A DNA stretch of 64,000 bases from Scleroderma bovista (lineage: Eukaryota; Basidiomycota; Agaricomycetes; Boletales; Sclerodermataceae). This document shows, in pieces, positions 13,271 through 24,611 of this stretch; position 1 is the first letter of the stretch, and each line of letters starts with the position of its first letter. The translations under genes and the position numbers were made by a program. Location of the stretch: assembly GCA_037178675.1 (NCBI GenBank), contig JAYMGJ010000219.1:1-64000 (forward strand), in the 5' to 3' direction. The notes under the pieces were generated by a model. It had not been told where the DNA came from and made no database searches. It saw nothing but the letters and a program-made list of their open reading frames with translations.

Positions 13271-14444
13271 GCGTAATGGTTTTCTAGACCAACTCCTTGT
13301 GCCAGTGACCCCAACCGACACGTCGTCCGATGAACTATTCGCTCGCTTATAGCACGTCCTGCACGATGACCGAGGAAGTACCAGAAGAGGGGCTAACGAC
13401 GGACGTTCCTACTGCACAGTCAGCCGAATGTTGAATCTTACCGAGCACAGAGATCGTCGGCGGCGGCGATGAGCAACTGAGAAATATGTGTGCGTTCCTT
13501 TCAATGCTGGAAATGCTGAGTCTCGCCACCAACAAACAAGTACAAAGTACTATGTAACCGAGCCACGGCCCGATATGGCAAACTGGCCACCCTACTTAGC
13601 CTTACTTGCCTTCATAAATATTCTCTCAATTGCATTTGCCCATTTACCATAACGCTGGCGGGCTCATCGTGCAGGTCGATGGATGCAAGCAAATTACCCG
13701 GGCATCTTTCACACCAAATGTCCCACCACCTACTACCCTTATTAGCCCATCCGGACTCATCTTCTGATTTCCTGTCCACAGACGCCGGAGCACGGACCCG
13801 TCCCAGAACACCGGCCATCGATTGGGACACGGAATGGAAAAATTGGGTCCGAATTGGTCAGCCCGACTTATTATTTACGCGCTTGTAATACCATGCCAAG
13901 TGACCACGCAGACAGGACCAGTGACTCGATGTGACAACGGTGAGATCCTTTCGTGTTCCTGCGAACTTGACATCCTCAAGCTACTGCCCCAGTGATGGTA
14001 GCGGTGAAGCCTATCGGCAGATATACCGTACTATGTTTCAGGTGCAAAATCGGCTGCTCGCATTGCTCGCGGTGTGTTGATGGCGTTATTCGTCCGTGTT
14101 GATCACTGAACGTGAAGGAGGAACAGCAGCGCAACCGCTCTGTTGACTGGCTTTTTTTTATCCTCGCCACCAACGCCAATATTTCACCAGTTCGAAGGAC
14201 ATCTTGTGCTACAATGTCTAAACAGCTCCAACGTATAGCTGCTCAATAGTCCTCGGACCCTTACTATGCAACCTTAGATATTCGCACTGGTTTGCATATT
14301 CCATAAACTAGGTGCTTGTGGTACATATCAAATGACACAATACAATTGGCCTACACGGGTTGGTAATGCGAGAGAAAGGTGTTACATGCAGACTTCCGAA
14401 CGAAGAAAGACGGTCAATTATTACCTCTACAGGGGATAGCTTCG
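13271..14444. other. Intergenic between two minus-strand genes
   Basis: About 1.2 kb containing the DOA10 promoter side and the 3' flank of the RING gene. No CAT triplet (minus-strand ATG) occurs from about 13271 to 13612, which supports the DOA10 start chosen. No coding or RNA gene recognised. Confidence 0.4.
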
Positions 14445-16364
14445 CTAATGATCAGCTTGATCATGGCGATCGACGTCCATGTCATAGTAATCCGAATCGT
14501 TGATGCTGTACTCACGGGCGTCATCCTCGCGGACCAGAAGACGGGCGTCAAACGTCCCATCATCGTATTCTGTGATCCGCCACCTTTCTGGCCTGGTTTC
14601 CATGTCATCCACGAGATACTGCATGTACTCTTCCCCAGCCTCATCATCTGCACTGAGCCGAATGTTCCATCCGAGGAAATAGCGGTTATATTCTGTATCG
14701 TGTGCAATGAGGCCGTCCTCACGCGAGTATTCCATGTCGAACTCCTGCAGCATTCGGTGGGTGGCGCCGCGTCGTAGGACATTGAGGTCGCTATTGTTAA
14801 GTTCGGCCAGGAGGTAGTCGCCGTCGCTGATGGCTACGGTAGGTGGCTCCCATCGTGGGCATACGTACTCGCCTTCGTACGGCTCTTCATCGCTGTCAGT
14901 GCCATAGCTAAATACTTCGTCACACCAATCCGAGGAATGGTCATCATCCTCATCATCCTCATCCTCGTCATCTTCTTCATCCTCGTCCTCGTCCTCGTGG
15001 TCTTCATCCTCATCTTCATCCTCCTCACTCTCGTACTTATCCTCTTCGCTGTAGGGTGGGAATAGCCCCTCCCATGGATCCGAATCAACAGTGGTCGACG
15101 ACGATGGAGGGGGAGAGGTGCCCTTCACTTTGCAAAGCGCAGTGGCAATAGATTTAATGACGAAGACAGGGATCGGACGGTGGCGGATGTACGTGCGACA
15201 ACATGGACAAGTCTTGCGCCGATTGAGCAGGTAGTCGGGGCTATCGACGTCATCCATGTAATCATCATCACTCCCCGGAGCCTTTCGGAACCATTCCTGA
15301 AGACACTCAACACATAGGACATGACCACAAGGTGAGAGTCTGTGCATCCAATCAGCGTTTTCATTTTGCACAAGCTTTATGCAACGTACGCATATGGTTT
15401 GATGAGAAGTTCCATGCAGATTTGGCACTGTGCATTACTCTCTGCGGCGGCCATAAACTAAGTGCAAAAGAGAAGGGATCTACAATCAGCTTCTCGAAGA
15501 AAAATGACGTACCTCTTCAGACTTCCTCGATTTACCCTGTAGCACCTGTACTTGGGATTCCGATTCTTCTAGTTTCTAACGGGTTATAATTAACTGATGC
15601 TCGCTTTGAACTCGGGTGCATGTAATATACCTGTTTAATAGCACTGCCCTGTTGCTTCAATTCCTCTATGAGCTAGATAGAGGTAAGTCTCACGACATCC
15701 TAATAATCCAAATATTTACCTTGTTTTGTTTCTTGATCATTTTCTTGTTATCGTAAGCTTGCTACAAAAAATGACATTATTTCGCATGGTCTAGGGCGTA
15801 GATGCTCACCCTTTTTAATGCGTCAATCTCACGTTTAAGTCTAGCAAACTCGGCCGCAGCAAGAGGTCCGCTATAGTCGAAATGTAGATCAAGAGCGTTG
15901 CGAATAGCAGAACCCTCCGCATCCGATAAAGCGGATTTAGGGTGTCTCTGCGAATCGCGGGAACGGGACCGATCTTTCTTCGCTGTAGGATCAGGAATGT
16001 CGATTGGATAGGATGGTCCATTGTGTACAGCATTCTCAGGCAGGTGGCGGTTGTGGAGGCGCTGCTTTGACTTGGGCTTACGACCACGATCAGTATTGGC
16101 GTCGTCGACGGCGGGTGCGATGAAAGATCGTGCATTTGAGAAAAACGACGGCTTCTTCCGCCTACCTTGCTCGGCTTGCGAAGACTCGGATATGGGGGGC
16201 ATCATGGCGTTTGACTGTCCTTGGGGCTGTGTAGCATACAAGTCGGAGGAATGCGGTTGGCATATGCGGTTGGATCTGTAAGTTGACGGTCCCTCCGCTG
16301 GTGAAGGATGGGAGCGCCGGGCACCGTGACTGCGTCTGCTGCCACTACGGTCATTCACGTTCAT
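14445..16364 (-). CDS. C3HC4 RING-finger protein with coiled coil and acidic linker
   Basis: Six exons (16364-15810, 15761-15720, 15672-15631, 15575-15513, 15457-15390, 15339-14445) give 554 residues. The first 150 residues are basic and Ser/Arg-rich. Residues 165-230 form a predicted coiled coil encoded by several tiny exons (LKREIDALK, LIEELKQQGS, LEESESQVQVLQ). A canonical RING follows: C245-x2-C248, C261-x-H263, C266-x2-C269, C301-x2-C304. After it comes a run of mostly Asp/Glu (about residues 345-390) and a conserved tail. A RING of this form normally recruits an E2, so ubiquitin ligase activity is a fair inference; the substrate is unknown. It is transcribed divergently from ARG1. Confidence 0.82.
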
Positions 16365-16602
16365 TGTAGGGCTAGGTCCAGAGGATAAACTTCGGAAACA
16401 ACATTCACAAACAATATGCTCACTGGATACGACGGCCAAGGGACTTGCTAGGCTCACAGTTGGGATGGCCGTTGTCGTCACTGTCGAGGGCGACTGCCAC
16501 TTGGTCCACGGGTACATCACGTGATCCCATATACACTGATTTTATAGCGGTTCTCATCTAGATCTTGTTCGGATCGATCGCTCATCTCCAACCACTGAAA
16601 AA
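16365..16602. promoter_or_regulatory. Shared divergent promoter, RING gene / ARG1
   Basis: 238 bp separate the two start codons, so both genes must take their core promoters and 5' UTRs from this interval. No specific site identified. Confidence 0.5.
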
Positions 16603-18212
16603 ATGGCATCTGAATCAAAGGGACGTGTTTTGTTGGCTTATTCTGGTGGTCTTGGTAAGTGCAAACCACAAGTACACGCGATCGGTCGCTCTGACGATGG
16701 TGTCGGTTTACAAGATACTTCCTGTATCTTGGCATGGTTGATCGAGCAAGGTTACGAAGTCATCGCCTTTCTGGCCGATGTTGGTCAAGAGGAGGCAAGG
16801 AAACTGACCAGCTTTGTGATATAGTACGCTAAATACACCTGTAGGACTTTGAGGCTGCTCGTAAAAAGGCACTTGGAATAGGTGCAAAGAAGTTCGTCGT
16901 GCAGGTCAGACTGGTATAGGCCCTGCATCACCATGTTTGATGATACGTGCTTAGGATCTCAAACATGAATTCGTGACTGAACTTATATACCCTGCTGTCC
17001 AAGCAAATTGCATCTACGAGGTGTGTTCCGCGTGTCTTGGAATGGGAGTTAATCTTCATGTGCGCAGAACGTGTACCTTCTTGGGACGTCACTTGCTAGG
17101 CCTGTCATTGCCCGCGGCATGATTGAGGTCGCAGATACGGAAGGATGCGAGTAAGAACATGCCGCCACCAATGAGTCTGAAAATTCCTCACACACTATCT
17201 AGCTACGTTTCTCATGGATGCACCGGTAAAGGAAATGACCAGGTTCGCTTCGAGCTCGCGTTTTACGGCTTGAGACCCGAAATCAAAGTCATCGCGCCGT
17301 GGCGGTTGCCCGGTACGTGTGGATCACTTCGTATTGCATATATTTGGTGCTTTAATTGTCCATGTTGTAGAGTTCTATAATCGATTCCCTGGTCGCCAGG
17401 CTCTCCTTGCTTACGCTGCCGAGAAGCAGATCCCCGTCCAGCAAACTGCTGCCAAACCATGGTCCACTGATGAAAACATGTTTCATATTTCCTACGAGGC
17501 TGGAATCCTTGAAGATCCTAACACCACGCCCCCTGATGACATGTGGAAGCTCACCCGATCCATCGATGAAGCCCCCTCTGAGCCAGAACGGATCTCCATT
17601 GAATTTAAGACTGGTCTTCCAGTGAAGCTCACTACAGACGAGAAAACCGCGACAGACGCTGTTGACATTTTCTTGACACTCAACGCTCTCGGCAGGAAGC
17701 ACGGAATTGGACGCCTCGATATTGTTGAGAACCGGTTTGTCGGCGTTAAATCTCGCGGATGTTACGAGAGTCCTGGCGGAACTATCCTCCGTGCTGCCCA
17801 CATGGATCTGGAGGGTCTTACTCTCGACCGCAACGTCCGTGCACTTCGGGACCAGTTCATTACCATCGAGTTGAGCCGCATTCTGTACAACGGACATTTC
17901 TTTTCGCCAGAGCGGGAGTTCGTCACTGCTGCTATTCCCGCGAGTCAGCGAACGGTTAATGGCGTTGTCCGCTTGAAGCTATGCAAAGGCGGCATTTACG
18001 TTGAGGGCAGGTACTCCGATGAGGTGAGCGGACCGCCAAATATGAATGGCGACGATTAAAACTTGTATCAGGGCCTGTATGATCATGCACAGTCATCCAT
18101 GGATGAACTCGGTGGGTTTGAACCGACTGATACCTCTGGTTTCATCCAGATCCAAAGCATTCGGATCAAAAAGTTTGTCATATTTCTTTCACATCATGCT
18201 CCTATTTCCTGA
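16603..18212 (+). CDS. ARG1: Argininosuccinate synthase
   Basis: Eight exons (16603-16654, 16715-16794, 16845-16904, 16955-17020, 17068-17150, 17203-17312, 17371-18023, 18072-18212) give 414 residues, the usual size. The enzyme joins citrulline and aspartate using ATP in arginine synthesis and the urea cycle. The ATP-pyrophosphatase P-loop YSGGLDTS is at residues 13-20, followed by [33 protein letters not shown] and [11 protein letters not shown]. Exon 2 ends at a GC donor (GAG|gcaagg, 16795), which is needed to keep the conserved VGQEEDFEAA stretch. The last 12 residues are not conserved, so the exact C-terminus is less certain. Confidence 0.96.
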
Positions 18213-19115
18213 TACCCTTCCCTTTGATAGATGGGCAGATGCAAACATCCGGAATGGACGAGGAGGTGTCCAGGCCAAGGATGTGTACAGCTCCCAGGTC
18301 TAGGATCTTTCGTCTTGAGGTAACTTGTGGAAACAATGGGAGACGCAACTGTATGAAGGTTGTACATATGTACTCTGTGCCTGGTCGTGTGATAAGAAAT
18401 GTTGTTTGTATAATAATGCCAATTGTCTTCAATTGTCACAGTACAAGATACAGATGGCCCAGCGGTCATACTAGGCCAGCATCTATGTTTGAGAGGGAAC
18501 GATTGCCTTCCGTCGAGTCCTCCACCTAGGGGAGACTAGGTCATATCTGGCTTGTGATGCTCTTGTGCCTCATCAACACCTCCCATCTTGGACGGCTCTG
18601 GGGAAACGGACACAGGCGTTATAAGTACGCTTACCGCAACGCTCGCTTTGGGCCTCGACCCTTGCGGCCATCTGCACAGTGCACAAGCAACAAGCGAGCT
18701 GAGCGTTTTACAGCATGTCACTTCCAAACGGAGGCTGCCGGCAATTCTGTAGGCCACCGAGGCTCGTCAAAGGTAAACGATATGTACGTGACTCGGACGC
18801 GTTGCAGCGGACCTCGTGTTTGAGGGGGAATATAAGTAAGTAAAGCCCCCCCCCTTTTTTTTTTTCTCCTTTGCGTCGTTCTCGCCGTGTCTTGGTCCAA
18901 GGTAGGTTGCCCGTCGTGGTCACTGAAAGTCAACCATTGGATTGATTCCTTTGCAAAAGGCACGCGGCTCAGCGCCATTGTACTTGTCCTGACCATCGTC
19001 CTGGCAAGATCGGGTCGGACCTCCTCACCCCTCGTCTTGCAATCCCACGACGCCTCCCAGTTCTCAGTCGCAGTATCGCATCTGATCGACTCAGAACCGA
19101 AGTGCCACAGCCATT
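18213..19115. other. Intergenic with pyrimidine tract
   Basis: About 900 bp without a recognised gene. A C-then-T run at about 18846-18866, followed by CTCC, lies upstream of the 475-residue ORF; such CT-rich tracts are common in basidiomycete core promoters. Confidence 0.4.
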
Positions 19116-20543
19116 ATGTCTACAACGCTCCCACCGCTAATGGCTCAACACTCTGCCGAATGCCGCGCTTGCAGCACTCGTGCAGTTCTCCACGACACGG
19201 CGAACACAAATTTGCGTACGGGGAAGCCCTCCTCGACGAAACGGGTCACTTTCCCTACTTCTTCAGCCCGCTCACAGGTGTCCGACGCCCAACTCCAACA
19301 GCTCCTAACTCCCCGCATTTCTATCATTTCCAAGGCTCCGCCGACAATTTTGATGTCGTCCGCGGCATACTTGCAGGACCCAGGGCTTGATTTGAAAATC
19401 AGGGAACTGGAACACCTGTACATACAAGATCTCGTGCCATTCCCGTGGTCGCCATTGGATGGCGACGGAGATATCGAAATGCTTGACGGAACACGTTGCC
19501 CTCGTACATTTGACATGGCCTTACCTATTCCTTACCCTCTTCCTTCGCTCTTCACTCCACCACCTCTTATGCGCAAGCGCCGATCTGCAGGTTCTGTGTC
19601 CTCGTTTGCGGTGCCGTCTAGTGTGCGGGACAAGTGGAAGTCGGTGAGGAAGAAGCTACAAAAAAGCATGCAACACGCAGAGGATATGTGGTGGCTCGGT
19701 GTGATACACCGGAGCATTTTGCACGCGCTTGGCGACTCTGAACCCACTACCTCATCGTGCCAGACAAGCGCAAGCGCATCTGATGACAATGCCGAGTATA
19801 GGTGCGATAATTCATTTCAGGTGCAGGATCTGTTGCTTGTAGGGAAGGTATGGCAGAAGATACTCGATTGCCGGTGCCATTCAGCTGCGTTGATTCGTGA
19901 TCATGAAGAAACGACAACATCGCCGTTATCCAGTTGGTTGGCTGCCTTATCGTTGCCACCAACGATAGCATCTTCGGCTCCCGCGTCGCGTGCACCTAGT
20001 GCATGCAGGGCAGGGCTAGATCTTAAGAATATGTCGGTTACGCTGTCATCAAATGGTGGCACTGTTCTTGAGCTTGCGGATCCACTTCGTCCCGGTACAA
20101 ATGCGTCCCACTGCTCAAAGCTGTCGATCCCCATCTTCATACTTCCGACATGGAATCCTAATGATTTTCAGATGATTCCCTGGCCATTGGAACCTACCTT
20201 GACAGACACGATTACGCCACCGCCTTCTCCAGCGCAATCCCGACGGTCACACACTCTCCCATTACTCCTACCTCGGCCTCCCTCCCTGCGACCACCTCAA
20301 ACGTTGACAGTGTCTCAGCTAGTCGCATCCCTTACACTTGCCCACCGCAAGCGGACTGGCTTGAGGCCACGGAGCTCGAAGAGCAGCTCCAAACGGTCGA
20401 GGAAGAGCAAGGAGAAGGATGCGCATTGCACCGGGGAACCCGCTAGCCTCACAAGCGGTGTTTTGAATGTCCAACGCCATCAGCGTGCTGCCAGACGGTC
20501 ACCTCTGTGTCACGTTGCATATGTCGACGAGTCGTTGTGCTAA
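19116..20543 (+). CDS. Uncharacterised 475-residue protein
   Basis: Single-exon ORF, long and with fungal-like codon use, preceded by a CT-rich promoter tract. I do not recognise the family. Visible parts are a low-complexity N-terminus, a helical segment around residues 160-200 (RDKWKSVRKKLQKSMQ then EDMWWLGVIHRSILHAL), a second conserved-looking stretch (LLLVGKVWQKILD), a Pro-rich region, and a basic Ser/Lys/Arg-rich C-terminus (SSKSSSKRSRKSKEKD) that could be a nuclear localisation signal. No membrane segment or catalytic motif is evident. The ATG at 19116 was preferred over an overlapping ORF that begins at 18887 in another frame. Confidence 0.6.
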   Translation: MSTTLPPLMAQHSAECRACSTRAVLHDTANTNLRTGKPSSTKRVTFPTSSARSQVSDAQLQQLLTPRISIISKAPPTILMSSAAYLQDPGLDLKIRELEHLYIQDLVPFPWSPLDGDGDIEMLDGTRCPRTFDMALPIPYPLPSLFTPPPLMRKRRSAGSVSSFAVPSSVRDKWKSVRKKLQKSMQHAEDMWWLGVIHRSILHALGDSEPTTSSCQTSASASDDNAEYRCDNSFQVQDLLLVGKVWQKILDCRCHSAALIRDHEETTTSPLSSWLAALSLPPTIASSAPASRAPSACRAGLDLKNMSVTLSSNGGTVLELADPLRPGTNASHCSKLSIPIFILPTWNPNDFQMIPWPLEPTLTDTITPPPSPAQSRRSHTLPLLLPRPPSLRPPQTLTVSQLVASLTLAHRKRTGLRPRSSKSSSKRSRKSKEKDAHCTGEPASLTSGVLNVQRHQRAARRSPLCHVAYVDESLC

Positions 20544-20978
20544 ATTGCTAAGTTGACGTTTGCTCCGAGTCTCAGTATCTCAACCCTCACCACGATACGC
20601 TTTTTACTCATCCATGTCTAATACACGCTGGTGCACACGATATTATATTATACAACATGTTTGATCTACATCGTCGCGTACATGGCACGAAACACTTTCG
20701 GATTGGAATTTATGTCCTGATAGGTCATGTGACAGACCAACTCGCGCAAACCGTGTCGGATGTCGATGGCCAGCTTGCAACCTCTCGGCTGGTTAGCACA
20801 GAAGTAGGTATCGCGTCCTGCACAACTTGTGACACCACTGAAGCAATTATCCAAGGAGGTACAGGCCATCTGTAAGTAGGCTGTCGGAGATATGCCTTTA
20901 GAGTCTTCAATCAGTGAGTACACTTCCAGAAACTTCTTGTCCGCTTGATATGTTCACCGCCCTGACGGATTGACAGAA
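20544..20978. other. Short intergenic with a Cys-rich minus-strand ORF
   Basis: The minus strand stays open from about 20960 to 20666 without an ATG at its head, encoding LEVYSLIEDSK, then a segment with six cysteines (SLDNCFSGVTSC, DTYFCANQPRGC, ELVCHMTYQD) and a stop. It reads like the last exon of a gene whose 5' part is missing. I cannot name it. Confidence 0.3.
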
Positions 20979-21567
20979 ATGACCGCTGATCTATCGAGGG
21001 TCACAGATTTCCCAAACTCCAATGACATCAGCGTCACTAGCAGAGAGGCTTTCAGCCAACAGGCTGCAAGTGGTATCGACGAGATCACAGGAATTGACCC
21101 TTCCCTGTCTCCGGAACCCTCATTCCCATGCCGCCTTCCACCAGAACTATTGGCCGCCATTTTTCTCGAATACATGCAACAATACAAGGGTTCCTTACTT
21201 TACCATACAAGGGTTCCCCCTTGGGGTTGACGTTTCTTATGTCTGCCGGTACTGGCGCAATGTCGCTCTGAGCTGTGCCAACCTCTGGACACATCCCTTT
21301 TTTGTATCATCGAATTGGATGGATGAATTACTCAGAAGGTCAAAGACTGCCCCTCTGATCATTCATATCAATTTCTATGATTGTCCGAATTCAGGAGGGC
21401 TAATCCGTTCCCTGGAGAGAGCACTGGGCCATATGGAGCGCATCCAGGACCTTTGGATTGATTACCACTATGACTCTGAAGATATCCTCAACATGATTCA
21501 TGCTAGACTAAGTGCAGCCGCACCATTGCTGCGGTCACTCCACATAATGCAACTTGCGAAAAGATAA
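20979..21567 (+). pseudogene. F-box protein, frameshifted and truncated
   Basis: The N-terminal half carries an agaricomycete-type F-box (CRLPPELLAAIFLEYM, then WVDVSYVCRYWRNVAL, SCANLWTHPFF). The two halves are in different frames: at about 21220 a run of four G (CCTTGGGGTT) adds one base compared with the frame that keeps PPW followed by VDVSYVC. The reading ends at 21567, exactly where a repeat found again at 22181 begins, so the C-terminal leucine-rich part usual for this family is absent. A nearby 12-bp direct repeat (TACAAGGGTTCC) occurs twice at about 21183-21215. Confidence 0.7.
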
Positions 21568-21775
21568 TTATATGGATGTTATAAATATCTCCCCCTATGA
21601 TATAGTGTTAGACAAGGGTGCAAAATTTCAATTGACCAATAACTGTACATAAAGATTGTAGTTCCTGGGCAGGTCACTCTTGCAGAAGCAATGTCTATCA
21701 GCTTGCATGGTATGGTGCATAGTGGAATAGGGAAGTACATTTTCAACATTATAAACAGACAGAAGGATCTGGCGG
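21541..21775 (+). repeat. Dispersed repeat, copy 1
   Basis: About 235 bp (from CATAATGCAACTTG to AGACAGAAGGATCTG) that recurs at 22175-22410 in the same orientation with scattered differences. It truncates the F-box gene. Confidence 0.85.
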
Positions 21776-22027
21776 GTGGCCCGTATCAGCAAAACCATAA
21801 GTGTGCCGAGCTGTACCGCTGGCTACAGTCAGCTACAGTTCCCACAGCGGTACAGATGCGGTCCCTGGTTTTACGGCGCTCGCGCACTGTACACACTATA
21901 CCTAATGTAGATAGATTCGATCTCTGTGCCCGCTGTACCCCACTCATCACGGGGACCGTCGATCCATGATAAGCTATGATTACAAAACAAATAACTTGAT
22001 CATATATATCATATATTCAGCCTCATG

Positions 22028-22206
22028 ACATACTGATATATGATCTTGTCATTAAGTTACCAACAGCTATCTAATTCAGCATGACTGACATAATGCAACT
22101 CATGAAAAAATAATTAATTGTCATTATATGATCCATGTCATTAAGTTACCAACAGCTGTCGGATTCAGCATGACTGACATAATGCAATTTGTGAAAAGAT
22201 AATTAT
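22028..22206 (+). repeat. Tandem duplication, ~89-bp unit
   Basis: Two head-to-tail copies sharing TCATTAAGTTACCAACAGCT and CATGACTGACATAATGCAA, offset by 89 bp (22049 and 22138). The second copy runs into the second dispersed repeat. Confidence 0.8.
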
Positions 22207-22410
22207 ATGGCCATTATCAATTTCTCCCCCTATGATACAGTGTTAGACAAGACTGCAAAGTTTGTATTGACCAATAACTGTACATAAATATTGTAGTTCC
22301 TGGGGTAGATCACTCTTGCAGAGGCAATGACTATCAGCTTGCATAGTATGGTGCATGGTGGAATAGGAAAGTACATTTTCAACATGATCAACAGACAGAA
22401 GGATCTGAAA
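22175..22410 (+). repeat. Dispersed repeat, copy 2
   Basis: Direct repeat of 21541-21775, about 635 bp downstream. Both copies contain CTCCCCCTATGATA and GACCAATAACTGTACATAAA. Confidence 0.85.
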
Positions 22411-22526
22411 TACAGGTACTTTCATAGTAGGTGTATGGTAAGACCATGCAGTCATCTTCAAATAATATAAAATAGACATGTTCTATATATGGCCATGGAA
22501 GGCTGTGCTCACAACATATCAACTAG

Positions 22527-22660
22527 TAGTCTCGTTACCCCCTGTTCTGGCGGTGACTGCCTAATATAGGCAGAACAAGTGTCTTGACAGCTCATATGTC
22601 ACCCAGAACGTCTGGTGACTTTCGTAGTAGTTAGAGAGGATCGAGTCACATCTGTCACAC
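22527..22660 (+). repeat. Left terminal inverted repeat of RecQ/DUF6589 element
   Basis: Pairs with the reverse complement of 24683-24612 and then 24185-24115 once the solo LTR is removed. Shared blocks include TGACTGCC, GCAGAA, CAGCTCATATGTCACCCAG and AGAGAGGATCGAGTCACA. Confidence 0.85.
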
Positions 22661-22704
22661 TGTAACACCTTCCAAAAGCTAAGAGTGTGTTGCGCCCACT
22701 CCAT

Positions 22705-23385
22705 ATGGCCGTGGTGAAGTCATCGGAGGTACCACACAATCCAGAACAAGCACAATCTTATCAAAATCTTGAAGCTGCACGCAAACTAGCCAGTAAAAAT
22801 CATGGCTACAACTCTGCCTCCATGTGCAAGCAACTGAAAGATGCATTCCACATCCATACAGAAGGCCGTGAGCCCTTCAAGTGGCAGCTGGATGCTGCAG
22901 AAGCTTTTTTGTTAGGTTTGGACTGTCTCATTGTTGCAGGGACAGGGACTGGAAAAACCTTACCATTTGTGATGCCGGCATTCATTGAACCAAAGAAAAC
23001 CTACATCATGATCTCACCTCTGAATGCACTCAAAGAAGATCAGGTTGGGTAATGGTAGTCATTGCCTGAGCTCTGCTGACTGCTTCTGTATGAACAGACC
23101 TCAAGATTTAAGGCTATGGGATTGACTGCAGTGGCCGTGAATGGTGAAACATGGTCTGATGATTTACTGCAGGTCAGACATGGAATATTCTCCTGTGGGC
23201 CATCACTTATTGAGATAGAAGTACAGGATCTGAAGGATAGTACCTACCAAGTCATAGCAACCTCTCCAGAGATGCTAAACTTGCACTCGAAATTTTGTGA
23301 CCTTGTACAGTCACCCCCCTATGCTGGTTCCATTGGGGGGCTCATTATAGATGAGGCACATGTCATCAACCTGGATAAATATTAA
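22705..23385 (+). pseudogene. RecQ-like DNA helicase, 5' fragment
   Basis: Exons 22705-23043 and 23098-23385 encode the first part of a superfamily 2 helicase: a Q-motif-like region (FKWQLDAAEAFL), Walker A GTGTGKT, motif Ia (ISPLNALKEDQ), a TSPEM block and Walker B DEAH (IIDEAH). The frame stops at LDKY right after DEAH. All later helicase motifs and the RecQ C-terminal domain are missing. An extra short intron starting gtcaga at 23176 is possible but does not change the frame. In the full-length ancestor this would be a 3'-5' ATP-dependent helicase. The cut coincides with the point where the opposing DUF6589 fragment begins. Confidence 0.8.
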
Positions 23386-23416
23386 AGGAGCTCGTATAGT
23401 AGTACAAAGATATAGT

Positions 23417-24082
23417 CTATACCAATCTAGAATCCTTTTGTGTGTTCTCCCACTCCTGCCGCTTTGTTCTTGTCAGCTGTGACAATAAATTCCATAGCTT
23501 TGGGGTGCCTGTGCCCATCTCCATGCATCCACAATAAGCATTTGTGAAATCCACAAGGGACTTCGACGTGAGCGAGCTTTTTGTGAGGTCGTGCATGAGC
23601 ACTTGCGATGACAGCCGAAGTGAGGCAAGTTCGCGTGCACAAATATCTTGCATTTGCTGTAACATGAAGTCTTTGATGTGCTTTCTACCTCCCATTGCTC
23701 GGACATCGTGCGACTCTTGAACACATGTGGGGGACAACCACCTCTCAAGGATGTGAGGGAGTTCTTTGCTCACCATCAATCCGGTGCGCTCGGATCGGAT
23801 CGTCGGATCCACGATACACCCTGGATCCCCCCAGCTCAGATAGTCAAGGAATAAAGGCAAGTTCAGTCCGACTTTATCCATCTCAGCCAGAACTGACCTG
23901 ACGTGCACCGCAATGCTGTCAGTGTACTCATGCTGCCTTTCACGCAGATACTGTGTCACGGCTATCTGGATGGGAGGGTTTCGAGGCGGTGGCATGGATG
24001 GTAGATGCGGAGCTGATGGCTGCGGGGGTGGCTCGAAGTTGAGGGATGTATCACTATCGAATTCGTCACTGGAATCCATCAT
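23417..24082 (-). pseudogene. DUF6589 protein, N-terminal fragment
   Basis: The ATG at 24082 opens a frame of about 221 residues with an acidic start (SSDEFDSD), a Pro-rich stretch, and blocks I associate with the N-terminus of the basidiomycete DUF6589 family (IRSERTGLMVSKELP, ILERWLSP, WENTQKDS). The family's long C-terminal part is absent; homology appears to stop near 23440, then a stop follows. Function of DUF6589 is unknown. It lies inside the TIR element, convergent with the helicase fragment, and its 5' flank is the right terminal repeat. Confidence 0.7.
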
Positions 24083-24185
24083 GTTGTGCACGATCAGAGG
24101 GTAAGATTTGAAGGCTGATTGTCACGCTTGTGACTCGATCCTCTCTAGTCACACCGAAAGTCACCAGATGTTCTGGGTGACATAT

Positions 24186-24611
24186 TGTAGCAACAAAACT
24201 GGGGCAACAGCAATGGGGTAGCGCAAGCGTACCTTTGATAGCTAGTAGCTGGTTCTTGAAGTTGAGTTGTTTGTGAAGTAGCAAGTAATGAGAGAACAGT
24301 TGAACTGTATTGAACTAAAGAAACTACAGGGAATCCTACAGAGTATATATACCTGTGGTACATGGTCTGTGCGTAGATAAGTATTATTCTCGCCTATTTC
24401 ACCATATTCCCATATGTAGTAAGTGCAGTTTCCATAAACGTAGTTATCTGGAAACATGCCTGTAACGTGCATCAGCATGTGTTATACACGTGCCTTGCAT
24501 GTGATAGTTCCAGTATTCCGGTTGACACTACTCCAAATCACATGTAACTGTGATCTCTGGAATCTCCAAGATTAGATTAAGATAAGATATAATCATACTT
24601 TCTTGTCGACA
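24186..24611. mobile_element. Solo LTR, 426 bp
   Basis: The segment starts TGTAGCAAC and ends TTGTCGACA, the TG...CA form of a long terminal repeat. It is flanked on both sides by CATAT (24181-24185 and 24612-24616), a five-base target duplication. Removing it and one CATAT restores the right terminal repeat to match the left one (GTGACATATGAGCTG). No internal retrotransposon region is present, so this is a recombined solo LTR that inserted after the TIR element was in place. Confidence 0.85.

Noticed and set aside
13271..13535. Longer N-terminus for the DOA10-type protein
   Set aside because: The open frame upstream begins only with GTG or has no ATG; the ATG at 13270 leads straight into the conserved RING-CH.
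17352..17897. 181-residue minus-strand ORF
   Set aside because: Antisense shadow of the large ARG1 exon.
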